Shown piece after piece: positions 41,858 to 49,981 of a stretch of DNA of 64,000 nucleotides. A model generated the notes under the pieces. That model was given only the letters and a program-made list of their open reading frames with translations, ran no database searches and was not told the origin of the DNA. This DNA comes from JAVBNH01 sp031551635 (GTDB taxonomy: Bacteria; Bacillota; Clostridia; Oscillospirales; Acutalibacteraceae): assembly GCA_031551635.1 (NCBI GenBank), contig JAVBNH010000005.1, forward strand, positions 62,001-126,000. Reading direction: 5' to 3'. Positions within the stretch are counted from its first letter, which is position 1; every line of letters begins with the position of its first letter. The position numbers and the translations under genes are program-made.

Positions 41858-42631
41858 TTATTTATACTGTGAAAGAACAGCATAAGCTTCGGGAACATCG
41901 TTCGGGAAATCGTCTGCCCTGCCCTCAATCGAGCATCTCTCGCAGGAAGCAAACTTAAGCGCGTCAAAGAAGGGCTTATAGTCAAAGCCGTCGTCGCGGC
42001 GGGGGTATTTTCTCGTTTTGCCGTTTGAAACATGGGAATGAATGACCATTCCGGGCATATTTCTAATGTCCTCCTCGCTGTCGCCGTTGTTGCACATGTG
42101 GTAATTGTCGCCAAGCCCTTTGACATTCGGCGCGCCGCTGGCAACCGCGAGCGCAACACCGTCACGCACTGTGAAAATAATGTTTGTTTCGCCGACTGTC
42201 AGCGGCTCTATGGCGATATTCACTCCGTATTTCGCGGCTATCGGACCCGCATAATCGCGAAGGAAAACAATGAGCTGCTTGTAAGCTTCGGTAAAAGTGA
42301 AGCCCTCGGGGAAGTTTCTTGCTCCGCTTGAGCCGAAAACTACTGATTTTATTCCGATTCTCTGAGCTCTTTCCATGCCTTTTTCGAGATATTCTGTGAC
42401 CATATCGTAGTCGACATCATTGCCTGTGAGGGGGATGGACTTCGGGAAAAAACAGTTGCAGGCCTCGCAGCTGAAGCCTCTTTTGGTGATATGTGCTATG
42501 ACCTCGTCAACCTCAGCATCTTCCAGGGAAACGACATCGCCAAAATTTGCCTCAAAATAGTCAAAGCCGTTATCCTGTAAAATATCCTGTTTTTCGAATG
42601 CAGTGATACCGCAGCAAGCGCCAAGTTTCAT
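41858..42631 (-). CDS. Sugar phosphate isomerase/epimerase family (TIM barrel)
   Basis: 257 residues of the xylose-isomerase-like AP-endonuclease-2 fold. KLGACCGITAFEKQDILQDNGFDYFEANF is the first strand; VVFGSSGARNFPEGF, VNIAIEPLTVGETNIIFT (Glu metal ligand), GLGDNYHMCNNGDSEEDI (Asp/His ligands), VIHSHVSNGKTRKYPRRDDG and CSIEGRA (last Glu) complete the metal site. These enzymes interconvert keto-sugars or similar compounds with a divalent metal; the substrate is not readable. Monocistronic. Confidence 0.8.
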   Translation of the reverse strand: MKLGACCGITAFEKQDILQDNGFDYFEANFGDVVSLEDAEVDEVIAHITKRGFSCEACNCFFPKSIPLTGNDVDYDMVTEYLEKGMERAQRIGIKSVVFGSSGARNFPEGFTFTEAYKQLIVFLRDYAGPIAAKYGVNIAIEPLTVGETNIIFTVRDGVALAVASGAPNVKGLGDNYHMCNNGDSEEDIRNMPGMVIHSHVSNGKTRKYPRRDDGFDYKPFFDALKFASCERCSIEGRADDFPNDVPEAYAVLSQYK

Positions 42632-42697
42632 TTCAAATTTCTCCTTTAAGTTTATTATATGTAATACATATTATTACCCTGACAACATGATTCCTCA

Positions 42698-44377
42698 TTA
42701 ATCTGTTAACCTGCCAGCCTGTATAAGCATTTCTTCCGCATTCCTCAGCTGCAGATCTGTCACCTCGATGCCGCCGATAATCCTCGCGAGCTCCGCGACA
42801 CGCCCACCGAAATCAAGCTTTTTCACTTTTGTATAGGTTCTGCCGTCCCGTGTTTCTTTTTCAATCAAGATATGGCTCAGGGCATGAGATGCTATCTGCG
42901 CGAGGTGAGTGACACAAATCACCTGTCGATGCCTTGCGACTTCTCTGATTTTCAGTGCGATTTTCCCTGCCGCTCTGCCGCTCACACCAGCGTCTATCTC
43001 GTCAAAAATCAGCGTACCTATGCTGTCCTTATCGCTGATTACGGTCTTAATAGCGAGCATTATTCGCGAAAGCTCACCGCCTGAGGCTATCTTTACCAAG
43101 GGCTTAGGTGTTTCCCCAAGGTTCGGCGAGATTAAAAATTCAATACTGTCAATCCCTGTCGGGTTCATGCCGGTTTCTGCTTGTTTAATGCTGAAAACAA
43201 TATTCGGTATCTCGAGAAATCGCAGCTCTTCAATTATTTTTTTGCAAAAGACTGACGCGGTCGCGGCTCTGCTTTGTGATAATTTTTTCGCGGCAGCAAA
43301 AGCTTTCTCTTTTATTTCGCCATATTTCTTTTTGAGCCGCTCGGCTTTTTCACCCGAAAAATCGATTTCCTCAAGCTCTTTTTTCGCGTTTTCGAGATAA
43401 TCGAGTATTTCCTGCTCATTACCGCCGTATTTCTTTGTGAGCCGGTAATATAAATCCAGACGCTCCTCAATATAATCAAGGTCAATACCCTCAGTGTCAA
43501 ATTTCGATAAAAATGAGGCAATTTCATTCGCACATTCGCCTAGGTTTATAAATGCATCGTTCGCCATTTCATAAAGAGAGTCAGTACCCTCGAGGTAATT
43601 TCCCGCGTCGGATATAGCTTCGGCGGACTGCAATGCCAAATCCCTCGCACCGGTAAAATCATCGTCACCCTGAATTGCCAAATAGGCATTATTAAGCGCG
43701 TTTAATATATTCTGGGCGTTTTCAGCGATATTTTTCGAGTTTGTCAGCTCCTCGATTTCACCCGGGTTAATATCGGCCTTTTCAATTTCAGTTATTTGAT
43801 AATTAAGCAGGTCAATCCTCTGCGCCTTTGTCTTATCATCCATCGAAAGCCGTTCAATTTCGGCTCGGATTTCATTCATTTTTTCGTATAACAAAATATA
43901 GTCTGCCAACAAATTTTCATTTCCGGCAATTTTGTCGATATATTTATAATGATTCTCGCTCGCCATCAAATCCTGAGAATCACTCTGCCCGTGAATGCTG
44001 ATAAGATGAGTACCAAGGCTTTTCAGCATCGAAACAGTACAGGGTTCGCCGTTTATCTTGCAAACATTTTTTCCGTCGCGAAATAAAGAACGGCTGATAA
44101 GCAGCTGCCTGTCCTCTTCGTTTCTAATATCAAGCGCTTCCAGACAGGATACAATTTCATCGGAAATATCGCAAAAAAGCGCGGTAACCTTCGCACTGTC
44201 CGCGCCGCTTCTAATAAGCTCCCTCGAGGTTTTTTCGCCGAGAACCGCGTTAATTGAATCGATAATTATCGACTTTCCCGCTCCGGTTTCACCGCTTAAG
44301 CAGTTAAAATTATCGGTAAAATCTATTGAAGCCGCTTCAATAACGGCTATGTTTTCGATTTTTAAATTACTCAGCAT
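42698..44377 (-). CDS. recN: DNA repair protein RecN
   Basis: SMC-like ATPase of double-strand-break repair, 559 residues. Walker A GETGAGKSIIIDSI in the N-terminal half, a coiled-coil middle (about residues 150-360), and the C-terminal half with ASGGELSRIMLAIK signature, LIFDEIDAGVSGRAA Walker B and QVICVTHLAQIASHA. The last residues (IQAGRLTD) and stop are written in a 7-bp repeat-like tract (CAGGCTG, GCAGGTT, AACAGAT), so the C-terminal tail is probably repeat-derived. Last gene of the argR-recN part of the conserved cluster. Confidence 0.95.
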   Translation of the reverse strand: MLSNLKIENIAVIEAASIDFTDNFNCLSGETGAGKSIIIDSINAVLGEKTSRELIRSGADSAKVTALFCDISDEIVSCLEALDIRNEEDRQLLISRSLFRDGKNVCKINGEPCTVSMLKSLGTHLISIHGQSDSQDLMASENHYKYIDKIAGNENLLADYILLYEKMNEIRAEIERLSMDDKTKAQRIDLLNYQITEIEKADINPGEIEELTNSKNIAENAQNILNALNNAYLAIQGDDDFTGARDLALQSAEAISDAGNYLEGTDSLYEMANDAFINLGECANEIASFLSKFDTEGIDLDYIEERLDLYYRLTKKYGGNEQEILDYLENAKKELEEIDFSGEKAERLKKKYGEIKEKAFAAAKKLSQSRAATASVFCKKIIEELRFLEIPNIVFSIKQAETGMNPTGIDSIEFLISPNLGETPKPLVKIASGGELSRIMLAIKTVISDKDSIGTLIFDEIDAGVSGRAAGKIALKIREVARHRQVICVTHLAQIASHALSHILIEKETRDGRTYTKVKKLDFGGRVAELARIIGGIEVTDLQLRNAEEMLIQAGRLTD

Positions 44378-44501
44378 TTAAAATCTACTACCCTTACTTG
44401 TCGTGTTTAATTTCCCAAAGATTTATTGAATCAAGACTTGCGGAAAAACTAAAAAACCTTGCCGCAGAGCGGCTTACAGAATTTTTTATTTGATACAAAA
44501 A

Positions 44502-44957
44502 TCACGATTTCTCAAGGATTTTTTCAATTGCGTCCTTTGTCGCGACTGCCGCGTTTTCAGTCCGGCACAAAACAAAAACAGTGTCGTCACCCGCGAGAGT
44601 CCCGACAATATCAGCCCAGTTCATCGAGTCTATTGCCGCGCAAGCCGCCTGAGCCGTGCCCTCATGGCATTTAATCAGGCAGATATTCCCTGCCCAGTCC
44701 GCAAAAATCGCTGACTGTGTAAAAATCGCATGGTACTTTTCATTTTTTTCCTCAGGTACAGCTTGGCTCAGGGAGTATTTATATGTTCCGTTCGCGGCCG
44801 GTCGCTTAAGCAATCCCAATTCCTTGATGTCCCGCGAAACAGTCGCCTGCGTGACAGAAACACCGCTTTCTTGCAATTTTTCCAGCAGCTCTTCCTGGGT
44901 TGTTATAGTAAATCGATCAATCAGTTTAAGAATAAGGTTTTGTCGGGTTTTTCTCAC
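44502..44957 (-). CDS. argR: Arginine repressor
   Basis: 151-residue ArgR/AhrC. N-terminal winged helix (LILKLIDRFTITTQEELLEKLQESGVSVTQATVSRDIKELGLLK), C-terminal arginine-binding hexamerisation domain ending VGTLAGDDTVFVLCRTENAAVATKDAIEKIL (GDDT is the arginine-binding motif). Controls arginine synthesis and catabolism genes with L-arginine as corepressor. Position before recN is the classical Firmicutes order. Confidence 0.96.
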   Translation of the reverse strand: MRKTRQNLILKLIDRFTITTQEELLEKLQESGVSVTQATVSRDIKELGLLKRPAANGTYKYSLSQAVPEEKNEKYHAIFTQSAIFADWAGNICLIKCHEGTAQAACAAIDSMNWADIVGTLAGDDTVFVLCRTENAAVATKDAIEKILEKS

Positions 44958-45021
44958 CGTCAGTGCTCCCTTCAGTTTTGGTTTTTATGCTGTTAGGGTG
45001 CCATACATTAATTATTCGCTA

Positions 45022-45876
45022 TTAATTTCTGAAAAGCTTCGAGTAGAGAACCTCCCAGAAGGTGTCGTTTTTCAGCTTAATAAAATCAACGGTTCTTTGC
45101 GCCTTTGTTATTTCAAGTCGTGAATTTTTTTTGATTTTAATACATTTTTCGCCGTCGCAGGACAGAAGAACCCTGTTATTTAAGTCCTCGCTCAGACTCA
45201 CCGATAATTTACTTTCGGCATTAAAAATCAAGGGACGCGACATTAAGGAATGACTCGAGACAGGAGTGAGCAGAATACAGTCAAGTGTCGGGTCAACAAC
45301 AGTGCCGCCCGCAGAGAGCGAGTATGCAGTCGAGCCTGTCGGAGTCGAGAAAACCAAGCCATCCGCGCGGTATTCGTTGACCAAATTACCGTTGCATTGC
45401 ACCCGCAGCTTCGCCATCGCGGCTTCAGGCGCTCTTGATAGCACAGCGTCATTAAGGCAAAAGGTTTCATAGACCTTCTTGTCTTTTTCAAACAATTCCG
45501 CTCGCAGCAGCATTCTTTTTTCAATGGAAAAATCCCTGCTGCAGAGCCTTTCCAGCAGTTCGAGCTCGTTTTTTTCTGCACCCGCCATAAAAGCGAGATA
45601 GCCGGTATTAATACCGAGTATCGGTTTATTATATCGGGCTGCCTTTTTCGAGGCATGCAGTACCGAGCCGTCGCCACCGATTGCAAGACAATAGTCGCAG
45701 GAGGAAAAAAGCTCGTCTTCTTCGAGAAAAACAGCCTTTTCGCAAAACGCGAATTTTTCCCGCAGATAGAGCGAAAAAAGGCTGACAGCCGACAGCTCCT
45801 CCAATCTTCTATAAATTGCGACAGCTGTCTCAAAGGAGTCAGGTTTATTTAAATTTGGAATAATCGCAATTCTCAG
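45022..45876 (-). CDS. nadK: NAD kinase, apparent CTG start
   Basis: Phosphorylates NAD to NADP. The catalytic block LAIGGDGSVLHASKKAARYNKPILGINTGYLAF (GGDG near residue 65) and LSAGGTVVDP (near 160) plus the DG- and VNEYRADGLVFSTPTGSTAYSLS stretch are intact. The usual N-terminus (RIAIIPNLNKP) continues upstream of the first ATG, and the only start-like codon in frame before it is CTG at 45876, 12 bases after AAAGGA; the length is then 284 residues, as expected. The frame stops just before that. Downstream of tlyA by 16 bp. Confidence 0.92.
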   Translation of the reverse strand: MRIAIIPNLNKPDSFETAVAIYRRLEELSAVSLFSLYLREKFAFCEKAVFLEEDELFSSCDYCLAIGGDGSVLHASKKAARYNKPILGINTGYLAFMAGAEKNELELLERLCSRDFSIEKRMLLRAELFEKDKKVYETFCLNDAVLSRAPEAAMAKLRVQCNGNLVNEYRADGLVFSTPTGSTAYSLSAGGTVVDPTLDCILLTPVSSHSLMSRPLIFNAESKLSVSLSEDLNNRVLLSCDGEKCIKIKKNSRLEITKAQRTVDFIKLKNDTFWEVLYSKLFRN

Positions 45877-45892
45877 CCTTAATCACTGTCCT

Positions 45893-46693
45893 TTAAACAT
45901 GGGCTTCCTCAACGGTTTTTACCGCGTCAACAATATAATTTTCCGGTAAAACCTTATCGCTTTTCAAGAGGTAAATTAAATATTCAATGTTGCCGTCACC
46001 ACCGGGAATCGGGGAAAAATCCAGTGCGCGAACACGGAAACCCACATCATTTGAATGTCTTATAATTCTTTTCAGAATATCTATATGCACTTTTTTATCT
46101 CTTACAATGCCGTTTTTTCCGATATTTTCCCTGCCTGCCTCAAACTGCGGCTTAATCAGGCATACACAAGCGCTTTCAGCTTTCAAAACATTATATACTA
46201 TACCGAGAATTTTTTCAAGTGAAATGAAAGAAACATCGACTGCCGCGAAATCGATTTCATCCCCCAAGCTCTCTTTTTCAAAATACCGAAAATTTACGCC
46301 CTCAATCGATATGACTCTGTTATCGCTTTGCAAGCTCCCGGCGAGCTGAGAATGCCCCACATCAACCGCATAAACCTTATTCGCGCCGTTTTGCAGCATA
46401 CAATCCGTAAAGCCGCCTGTTGAGGCGCCGATGTCGATACAAACAAGATTCCCAAGATTTATATCAAAAACCTTCAGAGCCTTTTTCAGCTTATATCCGC
46501 CGCGGCTGACAAATTCCATTTTCGAAAGAATTTCAATTTCTTCAGCACCTGTCATACCGCGTCCTGGCTTTGTTTCCACCAATGAATCAACTTTAACATT
46601 ACCCTCTATAACTGCTTTGCGGGCCTTTTCACGTGAATCAAAAACACCCTGCTCAAAAAGAAAAACATCGAGCCGTTTTTTCTCTTTATACAA
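45893..46693 (-). CDS. tlyA: TlyA-family rRNA 2'-O-methyltransferase
   Basis: 266 residues: N-terminal S4 RNA-binding domain (RLDVFLFEQGVFDSREKARKAVIEGNVKV) and FtsJ-like methyltransferase domain (CIDIGASTGGFTDCMLQNGANKVYAVDVGHSQL, with the SAM site; IDFAAVDVSFISLEKIL; LIKPQFEAGREN). TlyA methylates ribose of cytidines in 16S and/or 23S rRNA. I chose TTG 46693, eight bases after GAGG; TTG 46702 is in the same frame. Standard place in the dxs-tlyA-nadK-argR-recN order. Confidence 0.93.
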   Translation of the reverse strand: MYKEKKRLDVFLFEQGVFDSREKARKAVIEGNVKVDSLVETKPGRGMTGAEEIEILSKMEFVSRGGYKLKKALKVFDINLGNLVCIDIGASTGGFTDCMLQNGANKVYAVDVGHSQLAGSLQSDNRVISIEGVNFRYFEKESLGDEIDFAAVDVSFISLEKILGIVYNVLKAESACVCLIKPQFEAGRENIGKNGIVRDKKVHIDILKRIIRHSNDVGFRVRALDFSPIPGGDGNIEYLIYLLKSDKVLPENYIVDAVKTVEEAHV

Positions 46694-46755
46694 AATAATC
46701 AACCTCGTTATTCAGAAGTCCGTAACATGCCTGACAAATTAAGCTTATCCCGGAA

Positions 46756-48777
46756 TTAACACTCAAGTGCTTCAGCAGAATCATTTTTGCATGAATCAAC
46801 GCGGGAGATATATTCAATCATCCCTTCCGTATCAAGGCAGTATTCATGCAGTAAAGCTTCAATGGAGGCATGATGAACAAAGCAGTCCTCAACAGCTTTG
46901 AGGTAAAATGAGCCTTTATAATTATTCTCACAAAGCATTTCCAGGAAGGTCTCGCCGATGCCGCCGCTTTTTTCGCCTTCCTCAAAAAAGAAAATCTCCC
47001 TCATATGTAAAACACTTCTAACTGCGGCAATATCTAGTGGTTTTATCCTGTTCAATTTAAGCACAAGGACTTCTTTCATCTGCTTTTTGAGATGCGCAGC
47101 CGCTTCGCAGGCGAATGAAAACAGTCTGCCGTAGCAAACAATAACCTGCCTAGCCTTCGCCGAGCCGTAAAGCTGAAATGACCCGAAATTAGGCATATAA
47201 TCCCCCGGCAAGGGCAATTCCCTGCCGCGGTAATACCTGACCGCGACAACACCGCTGTCCTTATAAAAAGCCTTATAAAACGAATTGCGCATTTCCGCAT
47301 AGGTTGAGGGTGAATATACAGTTATTTCGGGAATAGTATTCATAAAAGGCACGTCGAGAAGCCCATGATGCATTTCTCCGTCGTCGCCGACAAAGCCTGC
47401 GCGGTCGATGCCTATTATGATTTTTTGCCCCTGCAGCGCTCCGTCATGAACTAGCTGATCGTATGCCCTTTGCAAAAACGCGGAATAAACCGCGAAAACC
47501 GGCACCATTCCGCCCTTCGAAAGACCGAGGGCAAAAGTGACTGCGTGCTGCTCAGCTATTCCTACGTCAAAAAATCTTTCGGGATACCGTTTGGCGAAAT
47601 CGGAGAGCCCTGTGCCAACAGTCATAGCCGCACTTATTGCGCAGACACGCCTGTCCTTCGCCGCGACCTCGCAAAGATATACGCCGAATTCATTCGAAAA
47701 GTTAGTTCCCGAGCTTTTCGGCTCGCCCGTGTCAATGTCAAATTTTGAGACACCGTGAAAAACAGTCGGATTGTTTTCGGCATACTCATAGCCCTTGCCC
47801 TTGACGGTTTTTATGTTCAATAGTATCGGATAATTCGCTTCTTTTGCACCTTGTAGCGCGTCGCAAAGCTTTTCAATATTATGACCGTCAATAGGTCCCA
47901 TATATCTGAAGCCGAATTCCTCAAAAAAGGTGCTTTTATAAACAAGATTCTTTACATTTGTTTTTAAACGGTAGATGCCTTTAGAAATTCTCCTGCCGAT
48001 GAGGGGGATTCTATTGATAGTTTTTTCGGTTCTTTGCTTAAATCTGAAATAAGCCGGGCGGGATTTTATGACCGCGAAATACTCCGCGAGCCTGCCGACA
48101 TTCGGCGAAATGGACATCTCATTATTGTTGAGAATCACAATGAGTCTAGTGTTGGAATCCTTGACATTGTTCATCGCTTCATAAATCATGCCGCCGGTAA
48201 AAGCGCCGTCGCCGATGACGGCAATGGCGTAATGCTTGTCGCCGCGTATATGATTTGCGGCGGCTATTCCGAGCGCTGAGGAGAGCGCGGTGCTCGAATG
48301 CCCTCCGGCGAAAATATCATGCTCGCTCTCGCTGGGACGCGGAAATCCGGAAATGCCCTTCTCGCTGCGAAGAGTCTGAAATGACTCGAATCTGCCGGTG
48401 AGCAATTTGTGAACATATGCCTGGTGCCCCACATCAAAAATAATTTTATCGTGAGGCGAATTAAAGCATTTATGCAAAGCAATTGTCAGCTCCACAACCC
48501 CGAGATTCGGTGCGAGATGCCCGCCTGTCTGCGAAACTGTATCAATGAGCATCGCGCGGATTTCACCGGCGAGCAGCTCAAGGTCTTCATCGCTTAATTT
48601 TTTTATATCAGCGGGGCTTTTTATATTACTTAAGTGCTTATATTTTTCGGTATTAAGGTCAGACAAAATATGCACCCCATTATTAGATAGTAGATGGTAG
48701 ATATTAGATAGTAGATAGTGGTCTCGAATTAAAAGACAGCTGTTTTTAGTAATTTGCTCGCGAATGATTTTAAGCAT
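46756..48777 (-). CDS. dxs: 1-deoxy-D-xylulose-5-phosphate synthase with repeat-encoded N-terminal extension
   Basis: First step of the MEP isoprenoid pathway (pyruvate + glyceraldehyde-3-P to DXP). TPP motif GDGAFTGGMIYEAMNN, ILNNNEMSISPNVG, catalytic-domain blocks GPIDGHNI, IAEQHAVTFALGLS, and IDRAGFVGDDGEMHHG, plus the C-terminal transketolase domain, are intact. Family homology starts at SNIKSPADIKKLSDEDLELLA. About 50 extra residues lie upstream if translation begins at ATG 48777, which overlaps the ispA stop (TGATG) and has AGGG upstream; a GTG at 48675 without ribosome site would give a normal N-terminus. The extension is written in a dispersed element. Confidence 0.94.
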   Translation of the reverse strand: MLKIIREQITKNSCLLIRDHYLLSNIYHLLSNNGVHILSDLNTEKYKHLSNIKSPADIKKLSDEDLELLAGEIRAMLIDTVSQTGGHLAPNLGVVELTIALHKCFNSPHDKIIFDVGHQAYVHKLLTGRFESFQTLRSEKGISGFPRPSESEHDIFAGGHSSTALSSALGIAAANHIRGDKHYAIAVIGDGAFTGGMIYEAMNNVKDSNTRLIVILNNNEMSISPNVGRLAEYFAVIKSRPAYFRFKQRTEKTINRIPLIGRRISKGIYRLKTNVKNLVYKSTFFEEFGFRYMGPIDGHNIEKLCDALQGAKEANYPILLNIKTVKGKGYEYAENNPTVFHGVSKFDIDTGEPKSSGTNFSNEFGVYLCEVAAKDRRVCAISAAMTVGTGLSDFAKRYPERFFDVGIAEQHAVTFALGLSKGGMVPVFAVYSAFLQRAYDQLVHDGALQGQKIIIGIDRAGFVGDDGEMHHGLLDVPFMNTIPEITVYSPSTYAEMRNSFYKAFYKDSGVVAVRYYRGRELPLPGDYMPNFGSFQLYGSAKARQVIVCYGRLFSFACEAAAHLKKQMKEVLVLKLNRIKPLDIAAVRSVLHMREIFFFEEGEKSGGIGETFLEMLCENNYKGSFYLKAVEDCFVHHASIEALLHEYCLDTEGMIEYISRVDSCKNDSAEALEC
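48684..48777 (-). repeat. Heptad array and hairpin element forming the dxs 5' end
   Basis: TAGATAG, TAGATGG, TAGATAT, TAGATAG, TAGATAG at 48684-48718, followed by GGTCTCGAATTAAAA... GCTCGCGAATGATTTTAA (48720-48773), which matches the left 65 bp of the three-copy element at 58956-59585. It occupies the first ~30 codons of the dxs frame without a stop on the minus strand. Confidence 0.8.
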
Positions 48778-49670
48778 CAATTTTCCCTATTCAATAGCTT
48801 TACAGTCAGATAGCGTAAAAATTCAGTGTCGCCGCGGAAGGTATAGAGTGCGCTGAGGGCTTTATCTGTATACATTTCCACTTGTTTTACGGCTTTTTCC
48901 ATTCCGAACATTGAAAGATAGGTGGATTTATTTTTTTCCTCATCACTGCCTGTCGGCTTTCCGAGCTTCTCAGGGGTCGAGGTCACGTCAAGAATATCAT
49001 CAACAAGCTGAAAGGCCAGCCCGAGGTTATCGGCAAATTCTCCGGCTGCAGCAATTTCCTCGCCCGAAGCGTCCGCGGCTATACAGCCAAGCTCACATGC
49101 CGCCCTAATGAGTGCGCAGGTCTTGAGCAAATCCAGCTCACATATTTCCTCTGCGGTAATTTGCCTTCCCTCGCTGTATAAGTCAAGATACTGACCGCCA
49201 ATCATTCCGCAAACACCTGAATACTCAGCAAGCTTTCTGCATGCCTTAACCGCGGCTTCCGCGGAAACACCGTTTTTTTCACACGAAAGAATCGAAAACG
49301 CATGTGTCAGCAGAGCGTCGCCGCTCAGAAGCGCGTTTGCCTCGCCGAATTTTATATGAGAGGAGGGCTTGCCGCGGCGCATATCATCGTCATCCATGCA
49401 GGGTAAATCGTCATGAATAAGCGAGTAAGTGTGAATATATTCAACCGCGCAGGCAAAGCCCAGCGCAAGCATAGGTTCTGCGCCGCAAAGCTTGCAAAAC
49501 TCCAGCGTCAGAACGGGTCTCACGCGCTTCCCGCCAGCTTCCAGAGAATACCGCATAGCCTCACAGATATAGCTGAACTTCCTGTCTGTTATCGGCAAAT
49601 AATCGATAAGCGCTTTTTCTATAGCGGCAATATAATCATTCAAATAAAGTTCATGCTCAGCATTTGTCAT
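48777..49670 (-). CDS. ispA: Polyprenyl (farnesyl/geranyl) diphosphate synthase
   Basis: 297-residue short-chain trans-prenyltransferase. First aspartate-rich motif LIHDDLPCMDDDDMRRG, second LAFQLVDDILDVT, GGKRVRPVLTLEFCKL substrate block. Makes farnesyl diphosphate from IPP and DMAPP supplied by the MEP pathway, of which Dxs (next gene) is the entry. ATG 49670 lies 8 bp after the xseB stop; dxs overlaps its stop, so the two are coupled. Confidence 0.95.
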   Translation of the reverse strand: MTNAEHELYLNDYIAAIEKALIDYLPITDRKFSYICEAMRYSLEAGGKRVRPVLTLEFCKLCGAEPMLALGFACAVEYIHTYSLIHDDLPCMDDDDMRRGKPSSHIKFGEANALLSGDALLTHAFSILSCEKNGVSAEAAVKACRKLAEYSGVCGMIGGQYLDLYSEGRQITAEEICELDLLKTCALIRAACELGCIAADASGEEIAAAGEFADNLGLAFQLVDDILDVTSTPEKLGKPTGSDEEKNKSTYLSMFGMEKAVKQVEMYTDKALSALYTFRGDTEFLRYLTVKLLNREN

Positions 49671-49677
49671 GGTTTTA

Positions 49678-49881
49678 TTATTCCTTTTCTGATTTTTCCA
49701 ATTCACTCAGCTCAATAACTTTCTGCTCAGCCTTATTCAGGCTTTCGTAACAAAAAGAAGTCAGCTTCGTGCCCTCCTCATAAAGCTTCAACGAATCCTC
49801 CAGTGATGCCTCGCCACTCTCGAGAAGATGCACAATCTCCTCAAGCCTGATTATCGCGGCTTCATATGTCATTTTTTTCAT
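49678..49881 (-). CDS. xseB: Exodeoxyribonuclease VII small subunit
   Basis: 67 residues, MKKMTYEAAIIRLEEIVHLLESGEASLEDSLKLYEEG being the complete family signature. Small subunit of the ssDNA exonuclease with XseA. The hairpin repeat lies between it and xseA. Confidence 0.95.
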   Translation of the reverse strand: MKKMTYEAAIIRLEEIVHLLESGEASLEDSLKLYEEGTKLTSFCYESLNKAEQKVIELSELEKSEKE

Positions 49882-49908
49882 AATATTTGTCAGCCTTTCA
49901 TTAAGCTA

Positions 49909-49981
49909 ACGTGGGCTTGGCTTGCCAAGCCCACAACCCAAGTCTTGTTTTTTGTTGAGCTTTCAGCCCACTAAAGTACTA
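49909..49981 (+). repeat. ~70-bp dispersed hairpin repeat, copy 4 (supplies xseA stop)
   Basis: Perfect GTGGGCTTGGC/GCCAAGCCCAC hairpin and the tail TTTCAGCCCACTAAAGTACTAA. The xseA frame runs into it: its last codons (ISTLVG) and TGA stop at 49963 are inside the repeat, so the element inserted into or truncated the original 3' end. Confidence 0.88.
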
